From: Alligator mississippiensis
Taxonomy: Eukaryota > Chordata > Crocodylia > Alligatoridae
Length of the DNA: 64,000 bases
Assembly: GCF_030867095.1 (NCBI RefSeq)
Contig: NC_081824.1
Span: forward strand, 146,597,433 to 146,661,432
Reading direction: 5' to 3'
Translations under genes and position numbers: made by a program
Notes under the pieces: model-generated
Told to the model about the DNA's origin: nothing
Databases searched by the model: none
Seen by the model: the letters and a program-made list of their open reading frames with translations, nothing else
Part shown: positions 56,680 to 64,000 of the stretch, piece after piece
Layout: each line of letters opens with the position of its first letter
Numbering within the stretch: position 1 is the first letter of the stretch

Positions 56680-59600
56680 TATATGCTCTTTTCTAATGGT
56701 CTAATTATTTTTCTGTTCTAATGCTTCCCCTACCTATCATTTACCTTTCCCTTTAATGCTCCTCCCTACTTCTATTCTATCTAATATAAATTGTAAGATC
56801 CTAAGGCAAGGATCTTTCATTTGATTTTTTTGATAACTGCCAAGTATACCTGTGGTGCTATAAGCTATAGGATAATTAAACATGCTTTTATTAAAATGCA
56901 CTCCTGTCAACTCCCCAAAGCCTACACAGCCCTGGGAGTCTGAGATGGATTCTGTTCTACTGAATTATTAACTAATTTCTAACTGAAGTTTCCTTGTTAC
57001 TGATGACAGCATATGAATCAGAAATAACTCATTTTGATTTACTAGGCAAGCAGTTAGAAAAAAAGAAGCAGCCACCTGATTGAATCTGATAGTTATTAAA
57101 TGGCATTAAACAAGGAACCCATCATTCAGTTTTAGAGTCATTCCATCATTTTTTCAATGAGTTGACAGATTCTATAAACCTTTTCACTTTCATCAACAAA
57201 AATAGGCACTCAGTTTTTGAGATTAAATGGGTTGTGAAAGAAACTGTTGGAATTTCAGTCACCATTGGCATTCACTAATGCAGCAAAATGTACTTGTAAC
57301 ACCAACATAAAAAAGCATCACATAAGTTGCCATGCATTCGAGTCATTTTCCAGTTTCACATTCCATTGTTGAAGACCATGACAAGCCAGTGATGGAGAAT
57401 TCAGTGAAATATCTTGAATGAATTAGAGACCAATTCTAAAAATTTCCAGAGACTAAATTATTTGGACAGCATATTGGTCCATGCTTCTGAAGGCATGTCC
57501 ACACATCAAGAAAAATATTTTTCCATGTGCATCCTTTCTCCTCACCGTACCATGGAATCCTTAACATTTCATAAACAGTAACTAAAATGCAACATTATTT
57601 ACTGTAGAAATGCCAAGTGTTGAGCCAGCAACTGAACAGAGATTTGGACTGTCAGAGGGAGCTGAGGAGCTTGCATCAAACTTGACTGAGGTTTGTTTGA
57701 TTCTTGTAAGAATCTGGAAACTGCAACAAAGTCGACATTGTAAACGACAATTCTACTCAGCAAATTTGCATGAAGACAACTGACAGCCAGGATAGCACAG
57801 GCTTTGGAAAAAAGGTATGGAGCTTTCTACTCAAAGATCATTAATTGAACACAATCCAAACTGACAGAAATCACAAGATGCTTGTGTATACTTTTCCAAT
57901 TGCATCCTACATAAATCGAGCAGAGTAATCCCACTCCAATTACCAGCGGAGACAAAAATCCACAGCACAACTGGAAACCACAATGAACATCTCAAGAGAG
58001 GGGCCAAGAAGTATGTTTGTCTGAAGACTAAACTATCCTTGGACTTTATGGTGAGCCACCTAGATCAGTTGATGGTAATGGGAAACTTGTGTTGGGTGAC
58101 ATAATATTGTTCATATGCTCCCAAACACTAAATGTAATTTGCCCCCTATATTACACAGACCTCTCCTTCTCTTTTTATGTCCTAGTCTTTTTTATCAGTC
58201 ATCATAAATTCCCTCCCTAACTCATTCCTCCTTCTTTCCCATACTTCTGGCAATACTGCTTCTTCTACTCACCACTAACATTGACAAGTCCTTGAGAGCT
58301 CTTGTCCTCTCCTTGCTAGTCACCTATTTTGTCAACCCATTTATTTTGGGGTGGATAAATTCTCCCATCAACTTTTGTAACCCCCTCTCAAGGAACTTAT
58401 CTTTCTGCATTTATTGCAGATATATCTGAATATTCCCAGAACCCTGAATGTTTTAGGGGGCACAGCTTGTAGCCAGATTAGGGGGACAGGGTAGGGAGGG
58501 ATGGGGATGGACAAGATACTTCAAAAGAAGCCAGTAGGAGCCTATGGAGCTTCCTGAAATTAAGACGCATGTTTAGTATACTTCCCTGATTCTATGGTCC
58601 TCTGCTCTCTTCTTCAACACTCCCTACTGTTCCATCCTTTACTTCCACAGGCCAACAGCAAAAGGGGCAATCTTTACAGTCTGATATTTCCACCTGCAGA
58701 TCTTGCAGAGCTCTGCAGATTCACAGGTGTCACAGCACAGCTGGGACAGGCGTTACACCCATGTTTTCAGAACTGCTTTGTGTGTTTTCTCTGATGTCTG
58801 TAGCTCCACAGAGGACTTCATCATTGCTGTTTCATGTCAAGTCACTTTATAACAGCAGTAACTTACATGTAGTACTGAGGTGTGGAAATATGGGAAAGAA
58901 GAAAGTGGAATGCACTAAGTTAGATAGCTATTTTATTCCAGAAATCTCACAATACATGGATTTTGTATATTTCCATCATTTCCCTGCTTTATTGTTGGCC
59001 ACAAATGCCACCAGAAGAACACTATGCAAAACTTCAACGTATGCACTTGTTGGAATAGTCCCACCTCAAACCAGGAAATGCATAAGTGCAGGTGTACCCA
59101 GAAATGAAGATGTATTAAAAAAAAAACACAACCTGAAACTGAGTTTATTAAAATGACACCTTATACAACAAACCTGCTCCATGCAAGTGTTGAGAATCTT
59201 ACTTACAAATGTTGCTAATTGTCATACACATTTTACTCATGCTAGTGTAGGACAGCCAGACAACACAGATTAAGATAGTGTGTGTACTGGAACCCATCAT
59301 CAAAAGAATTGTTAAGTTTCAGCTTTAGAACCTTTGTAGATTTGTGTGTGAACACAGCCAGACATTTGGATTTCAGAGCAAGCCTGTATAACTCACGAGA
59401 ATAAAACACTGTTTTGCTTATTAAAAAAAGCACATTTGTGCTGGAAGTCATTGAAAGACAAATGTGGAATCTCATGATGTCATTTTTACACAGCATGGTA
59501 CTTTTTGCAAAGTACAAACTTTTTAATTAACACAATACCTCATTAATTTGTGGTAAAGCAAATTGCCATTTGTTCTAAAACAGATCAGGGAAGCTACCCA

Positions 59601-59824
59601 CTGTCCAACCCACAGTATCTCTGAATTCAGACACTGCCAGCTATCAGAATTAGGAATCTGAAAATGTGCTCAAATATATTTACAGTCCATTCAAATTTTG
59701 AACAAAACATTCCGCCAAAACAAAACTGTTATACTCCTCCTTGGTTTCCAAAAACAATTAAGCTACTTTAGCAAGAGAAATCACAGGAGGCAGAGATAAC
59801 AGAAAGAGCTTCCCCCTAGTTCAA
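56680..59824. other. No recognised gene
   Basis: About 3.1 kb. The longest open frame (58761-59156, 131 codons) has no motif I know and no supporting splice or promoter context that I can judge. I do not call it a gene. Confidence 0.4.
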
Positions 59825-60271
59825 CATGTTCATTATCATTGGCAGGCCCTCACAATTGAGGATGATTATCTATCTTCCATGACTGCCTTATCTATGGGTC
59901 TAAAGATGACTTACAAGGACAATCCAGGATCAACAGGTTCTACAGTAACTCAGGCACCTGTTTGTGTGTGGGGTAGGTGCACCTGGATTCTTGGTCCAGT
60001 CTGCAACACACTGTTCTTGCTGTTCCCACTTTTCCATCTCTTGTTGTCATCATAAGGTTTCTAAGTACTCAGGTCCTTGCAGCAGATTTTTTCTCCACTT
60101 GGGGTGGTCCTGGGCAATAGTCTCCCAAGAGTTGATGTCGATGTTGCATTTTTTCAAGCTGGCCTGAAGGACATCTTTGAAACATTTTCTCTGCTCTCTT
60201 GAGTATACAATTTGACTGAACTGAGAGAATAAAACTTGCTTTGGGAGTCTGGAGTCCAACATGCAGATGAT
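59825..60271 (-). pseudogene. Non-CR1 LINE fossil, C-terminal part
   Basis: On the minus strand 60262-60050 decodes LDSRLPKQVLFSQFSQ, KCFKDVLQASLKKCNIDINSWETIAQDHPKWRKNLLQG. This pattern follows the RT in a widespread animal LINE group. Further on at about 59960-59890 CLSYCRTC*SWIVLVSHL*THR resembles a terminal C2H2 finger (C..C..H..H). Stops are frequent, so it is long dead. I cannot name the clade with certainty; it is not CR1. It continues at 60425-60704. Confidence 0.75.
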
Positions 60272-60424
60272 TTACCGAAACTCCATCCTTGGGGGTTTTC
60301 AAACCCTGGCTAGACAAAGCTTTGGCTGGGATGATCTAGTTGGGGTTGGTCCTGCTTTGAGCAGGGGGTTGGACTAAATTACCTCCTGAGGTCCCTTCCA
60401 ACCCTAACTTTTTATAATTCTATA
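60272..60424 (+). pseudogene. CR1 3' tail inserted in the LINE fossil
   Basis: AAACTCCATCCTTGGGGG ... GGCTGGGATGATCTAGTTGG ... GAGCAGGGGGTTGGACTAAATTACC ... TTATAATTCTAT is a CR1 3' end ending in an ATTCTAT tail. It splits the LINE fossil between CWAGH and DSRLPKQ, which are adjacent in the intact protein. Confidence 0.85.
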
Positions 60425-60704
60425 TGGCCGGCCCAACAAAGTTGATGTTGGATGACCATCACCTCGATGCTTGTGGTGTTTGCTTGCGAGAGGATGCTGG
60501 TGTTGATGCATCTGTTTTCCCACTGGATTCGAAGGATCTTCTGCAGGCAGCATTGATGGTATTTCTCCAGTGACTTGAGATGTCTCCTGTACATTGTCCA
60601 CATCTCAGCTCTGTACAGTAAAGTAGGGATCAGGACTGCCTGATAAACCATGAGCTTGGTTTCAAACCTGATGTCACAATCTTTGAACACCCGTTTCCTC
60701 AGGC
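60425..60704 (-). pseudogene. Non-CR1 LINE fossil, upstream part
   Basis: The minus strand decodes KRVFKDCDIRFETKLMVYQAVLIPTLLYRAEMWTMYRRHLKSLEKYHQCCLQKILRIQWENRCINTSILSQANTTSIEVMVIQHQLCWAGHI. This is the RT thumb/connection region with the conserved LLYGxExWT and RxLxxLExxHxRCLRxILxIxW patterns. It ends where the full-length CR1 begins. Confidence 0.8.
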
Positions 60705-60705
60705 A

Positions 60706-61343
60706 TCCCAGGTCAAGCCCCGCCCAGGCCCCTACTTGGCCCAGCCCCCCAGGGAGAGAGAGAGAGAGAGAGAGAGAAGGGGGGGTACTCACCAGCCCCC
60801 CTCCAGTAAGGCAGGGTCCCCCAAATCCCGGGCAGGGCCCCCGTATTTGCCTTAAGAGCAGCTTCCTCGACGGCAGGCCCACTGCGCATGCGCGCAGTTT
60901 AAAAGGGCCCGCCGACCGGGAAAAAGCCCAGTTAGACGCGGGAGTGGCGAGAGACGCGCGGGTGAAAGCTCGCTGCGCCCCCGCTCCCCCGAAACCCCCC
61001 AGAAACCCTCCAGCAGCCGCGGAGCCCCCCGCTGACCCCCAGCGCAGCCGGGGTAAGCGGGGCCCGTGGAGAGAAGGGGCTAACCCCCTTAGTGTGTGTG
61101 TGGGAGGCGGCAGCTGAGTGGAGCCGGGCCGGGTCAAGCCCCGCCCAGGCCCCTACTTCGCCCAGCCCCCCAGGGAGCCATGCGACCGGAGCCACGCGAA
61201 CAGGCTGCACAAACAGGCGCGCTTCTCTGCCGGCGCGTGAGTTAGTGCGGAGTTCGCGCGGGAGGGCATGCGGGAGGGCGCCAGACCCTGCCTGCGCACC
61301 CCCCAGGGTAGACAGTCCCAGCCGTAGCCAGCCTACCTGAGGC
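60706..61343 (+). promoter_or_regulatory. CR1 5' untranslated region and internal promoter
   Basis: A CpG-rich block begins sharply after the LINE fossil and ends at the ORF1 start. It holds an (AG)n tract at about 60755-60777, a perfect NRF1-type site (60883-60894), a TATA-like TTTAAAAGG at about 60898, and a GGGTAAGC donor-like motif at about 61050. A 45-bp block (TCAAGCCCCGCCCAGGCCCC...) occurs twice, at about 60713-60757 and 61135-61179, with one mismatch. No homology extends beyond it. CR1-type LINEs are thought to transcribe from internal 5' promoters. Which part is element and which is captured flank is not decided. Confidence 0.65.
60883..60894 (+). promoter_or_regulatory. NRF1-type binding site
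   Basis: TGCGCATGCGCG fits the NRF1 consensus YGCGCAYGCGCR at all positions. It is just upstream of a TATA-like TTTAAAAGG and about 450 bp before ORF1. Confidence 0.6.
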
Positions 61344-62441
61344 ATGACACGGATGGGCACGCGCCGCACCCCGAGGGTCCCCTCAGGCTCCGCGGCCCCC
61401 CCCTCTGGCACCTCAGAGACGGCCACCCAGACGGAGCCCCTGGTTCCAGGCTCCACGCAGACGGAGCCCCTGGCTCTCGGCTGCGGGGGCTGCCTGTCCC
61501 TTTTTCAGGCTCTGGGGCCTGGGAGCATGGCGACCTCCCCTTGCGGGGTCTGCTCCCTTTTGGGGTCTCTGGCACGCCAGCTGGAGGAGCTCCAGGCCAC
61601 AGTCCACAGACTGCGTGCCATCAGGGACTGCGAGCAGGAGATAGACTCCTACTGCCAGGCCCTTCTCCCCCAGGAGGCAGAGGGTAGATCACAGTCTCCC
61701 TCCACGCCAGAGGAGGACTCTGGGACCTCCTGCTGTGTCCAGCCAGGGGCATGGACCAAGGTGGTCAAGGGCCCTAAGGCCCGCCGCACCAAGGCCCCTC
61801 CCCCAACAGAACTGAGCAACAGGTATGCACCTCTTGCTGCCCCAGCAGAGCCTGCTGAGTTGCCGGCCCCCACAGGCAACATGGGCCTAACTGCAACTCC
61901 CGCCCCTGCTCTCCCCAAGACAAAACGTAAGGTGTTTGTTGTGGGAGACTCCCTCCTGAGGGGGACGGAGGGGCCAATCTGCCACCCTGACCCCTTAGCC
62001 CGGCACGTCTGCTGCTTCCCAGGGGCCCGCATCCGGGACATTGCGGAGAGGATCCCCAAGCTCCTCAAACCCACAGACCACTATCCCATGCTCCTTATTC
62101 ATGTGGGCACCAATGACACGGCTCGGAGCACTCCCAGCCAGGTCATGAGGCGCTACAGGGATTTCGGAGCGGGGCTTAAGGGTCTGGGGGCACAGGTGGT
62201 GTTCTTGTCGATCCTCCCAGTCTCAGGCTATGGACTGAGAAGGGACAGGAGGATCTATGTGGTCAACCAAAGACTGCAGCGCTGGTGTCGTCAGGAAGGC
62301 TTTGGCTTTCATGACCACAGCCCGCTCTTTGGCGAGAGAGGCAGCGAGCTGCTGGGAAGAGATGATCTCCACCTCTCTCCCCTAGGGAGGAGGCTCTTCT
62401 CAGCCAGACTGGCTGACCTGCTCCACCGGGATTTAAACTAA
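61344..62441 (+). CDS. CR1 LINE ORF1 protein with SGNH esterase domain
   Basis: An intact 365-residue frame from ATG to TAA. Residues 47-70 carry two C-x2-C pairs (CGGC, CGVC), the zinc-finger-like motif of CR1 ORF1. A predicted coiled coil follows (about 72-100, LLGSLARQLEELQATVHRLRAI), suited to oligomerisation. A basic, proline-rich linker runs 140-195. The C-terminal SGNH hydrolase/esterase domain shows block I GDS (201-203), block II glycine in PGARI (227), block III HVGTND (253-258) and block V DDLH (340-343). All putative catalytic residues (S203, N257, D340, H343) are therefore present. In the family this protein binds element RNA in the RNP; the ester substrate is unknown. ORF1 ends in a slippery heptamer plus stop. 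No stops or shifts are visible, so this is a young copy. A second Met at residue 4 could also serve. Confidence 0.93.
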   Translation: MTRMGTRRTPRVPSGSAAPPSGTSETATQTEPLVPGSTQTEPLALGCGGCLSLFQALGPGSMATSPCGVCSLLGSLARQLEELQATVHRLRAIRDCEQEIDSYCQALLPQEAEGRSQSPSTPEEDSGTSCCVQPGAWTKVVKGPKARRTKAPPPTELSNRYAPLAAPAEPAELPAPTGNMGLTATPAPALPKTKRKVFVVGDSLLRGTEGPICHPDPLARHVCCFPGARIRDIAERIPKLLKPTDHYPMLLIHVGTNDTARSTPSQVMRRYRDFGAGLKGLGAQVVFLSILPVSGYGLRRDRRIYVVNQRLQRWCRQEGFGFHDHSPLFGERGSELLGRDDLHLSPLGRRLFSARLADLLHRDLN

Positions 62442-64000
62442 GCCCGCTGGGGGACGGGGGGACGACCGCCACTGCTGGCCCGCTGAACAATCCTTGCAAA
62501 GTCAGCGGATCATGGCACTCAAGGGAGCCCGCCCCAGCCCCAGCCCTGGTAAAATCTGTGGGCAAGGAAGGAGTCCCCCAGGGGGCACTTGCCTGCCTGT
62601 ACACAAATGCCAGGAGCTTGGGGAATAAGCAGGAGGAGCTCATCCTCCTGCTCAGTGCAAACAATTACGATGTCATAGGGATCACGGAGACCTGGTGGGA
62701 CTCCACCCATGACTGGACCACAGGGATAGATGGCTATACCCTGTACAGGAGGGATCGTGTAGAGAAAAGGGGCGGGGGTGTAGCTCTCTATGTTAAGGAA
62801 AGCTACGCGTCCCTGCAAGCCGATATTGGCGACCAGGGTGGACGGCTGGAGACCCTCTGGGTTAAAATCCGTGGGGAACACGGCACAGGGGACACAATGG
62901 TGGGAGTCTATTACAGACCTCCCACCCAAAGTCCTGAGCTAGACCAGGAGTTTGCCCAGGAACTGGCTGAGGCAGCTTGCTCCAGGACCATGGTTGTCAT
63001 GGGTGAGTTCAATTACCCAGACATCTCGTGGGAGGATCGCTCAGCAAAATCTGAGCGGTCGCAGAGCTTCCTCTCGTGCGTGGATGACCTCTACCTGACT
63101 CAAGAAGTCTATGGGCCAACGAGAGGCAAAGCGCTGCTCGACCTGGTGCTGGCTACTGGGGAGGACCTAGTCGGCGACCTAGTGATCGATGGGAAGCTGG
63201 GTGACAGCGACCACGAGCTGATCACCTTCACCATCCGCCGAAAAGCTGGCAAGTCAGTCAGCAACACGCAAGTCCTTGACTTCAGGAAAGCCGACTTTGA
63301 CAAGCTCAGGAGGCTTGTCAGTGAGGCCCTAAGGGACTGTGACCGCAGGGAGAGGGGAGTTCAAGAAGAGTGGTTGCTCCTCAAGGGAGCGATCCTCAAT
63401 GCACAAACTAAGTCTATTCCATCTCGGAGGAAAGGCAGCAAGAGGGCACAGCAGCCCCCCTGGCTCTCCAGGGACCTAGCAGACCTCCTGAGGCTAAAAA
63501 GAAAGGCCTATAAAGGATGGAGGATGGGAGTCACCTCCAAGGAGGATTATTCTGCACTGGTCCGGTCCTGTAGGGAGCAGACCAGGAAAGCCAAGGCTGC
63601 AACTGAACTCCAGCTAGCTTTGAGCATCAAGGACAATAAAAAGTCCTTTTTCAGATATGTGGGGATCCGGAGGAAAAGCAGGGGCAACGTTGGACCCCTG
63701 CTGAACCAGATGGGGCAACTGACAACTGACGCCCAGGAAAAAGCCAACCTATTAAATAGGTACTTTGCGTCGGTCTTTCATCAGCCCCATGGGACGCCTG
63801 TGCCTGCTACAGGGCCGGGAAGTCCGGGTGAGGGTGATCCCCTGCCCTCCATTAATGCTGACTTTGTGAAGGAACATCTTGAGAAGCTGGATACCTTCAA
63901 GTCAGCCAGCCCTGACAATCTTCACCCCAGGGTACTCAAGGAGCTGGCGAGCATCATAGCCCAGCCTCTAGCGCGGATCTTTGAAAACTCTTGGCGCTCT
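62417..64000 (+). CDS. CR1 LINE ORF2 (endonuclease-RT), truncated by window end
   Basis: A frame open from just after a stop at 62414-62416 to the last base of the window (528 codons). Its first in-frame ATG is at 62897, well inside the endonuclease. The APE-like endonuclease shows LYTNARSLGNKQEE (N at 62606), ITETWWD (E at 62687), GGGVALYVKE, VGVYYRPPTQ, GEFNYPDISWED (63002-63013) and LGDSDHELITF (D and H at 63209-63214). The usual GDFN catalytic aspartate is glutamate here. The connector follows (VLDFRKADFDKLRRLV, PPWLSRDLADLLRLKRKAY, IKDNKKSFFRYVG, NVGPLLNQMGQL, LEKLDTFKSASPDNLHPRVLKELASIIA). The window stops at FENSWRS, just before RT motif 1, so RT integrity cannot be judged. The intact protein nicks target DNA and primes reverse transcription. 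The start is uncertain; frameshift from ORF1 is likely. Confidence 0.9.
62432..62479 (+). promoter_or_regulatory. Candidate -1 ribosomal frameshift signal between CR1 ORFs
   Basis: T TTA AAC lies at 62432-62438 in the ORF1 frame, followed at once by the ORF1 stop TAA (62439-62441). A -1 slip continues as CTA AGC CCG, the ORF2 frame. Downstream, GCCCGC (62442-62447) can pair with GCTGGC (62474-62479) with one mismatch. An inner GGGGG/CCGCC stem has one G-G mismatch, and G runs lie between. The 3-nt spacer before the stem is shorter than the usual 5-9 nt, unless the basal pairs open. Confidence 0.6.

Noticed and set aside
58761..59156. 131-codon open frame, possible host exon
   Set aside because: No recognisable domain, and no convincing splice or promoter evidence by eye.
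60932..61456. 174-codon minus-strand frame overlapping the CR1 5' region and ORF1 start
   Set aside because: Shadow of the GC-rich 5' UTR and ORF1; no motif.
61649..62074. Antisense open frames within CR1 ORF1
   Set aside because: Shadows of a GC-rich coding sequence.
62449..62461. RNA G-quadruplex as the frameshift stimulator
   Set aside because: Only two G runs (5 and 6 G) are present; a three-tier quadruplex is not possible, and the second CR1 copy has interrupted runs. A stem-loop fits both copies better.

Overview
This window looks like intergenic or intronic DNA from a sauropsid genome. A crocodilian is my best guess and a turtle is the alternative. The reasons are the many CR1 LINE copies of several ages ending in AATCTATG or ATTCTATG-type tails, hAT and Penelope-like elements, solo LTRs, GC-cored MITEs, and the absence of mammalian L1 or Alu. 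I found no host protein-coding exon, tRNA, rRNA or CRISPR array. Nearly all recognisable coding sequence belongs to transposable elements.

Layout. 0-9 kb holds a palindromic MITE, an LTR with TATA, poly(A) signal and a possible primer-binding site, a CR1 tail, an older CR1 split by a 1.48-kb solo LTR (TSD GGCTG), and a second solo LTR (TSD GTACA) carrying a MITE. 9-17 kb is mostly unassigned AT-rich DNA with a Penelope end and a 655-bp hAT MITE. 17.4-19.8 kb is a 5'-truncated CR1 pseudogene. 21.9-31 kb holds a 1.5-kb GC-cored MITE, old CR1/L3-like fossils, another MITE, a CR1 3' end and a third solo LTR (TSD ACTAT). 31-42.5 kb is a dense nest. Several minus-strand CR1s are stacked, and one of them (32983-42560) is split by a 6.2-kb hAT element with 8-bp TSDs. 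That hAT holds transposase remnants, a 250-bp CR1 patch and a Penelope-like element with inverted arms and GIY-YIG remnants. 42.6-59.8 kb is sparse, with MITEs and short LINE tails. 59.8-60.7 kb is a fossil of a different LINE with a C2H2-like end. 60.7-64 kb is a young, apparently full-length CR1 running off the window edge, with a GC-rich promoter region, an intact SGNH-esterase ORF1 and an open ORF2.

The most interesting point is how CR1 ORF2 is translated. In the intact copy ORF1 ends with U UUA AAC UAA, a textbook -1 slippery heptamer read in the ORF1 frame and followed at once by the stop. Slipping back one base enters ORF2, which has no AUG for 160 codons. The second copy in the window (minus strand, about 42.1 kb) keeps the same frame relation, the same lack of AUG and a comparable downstream stem, one pair of which covaries. 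This suggests ORF2 is made as an ORF1-ORF2 fusion by programmed -1 frameshifting. It is inferred from sequence only.
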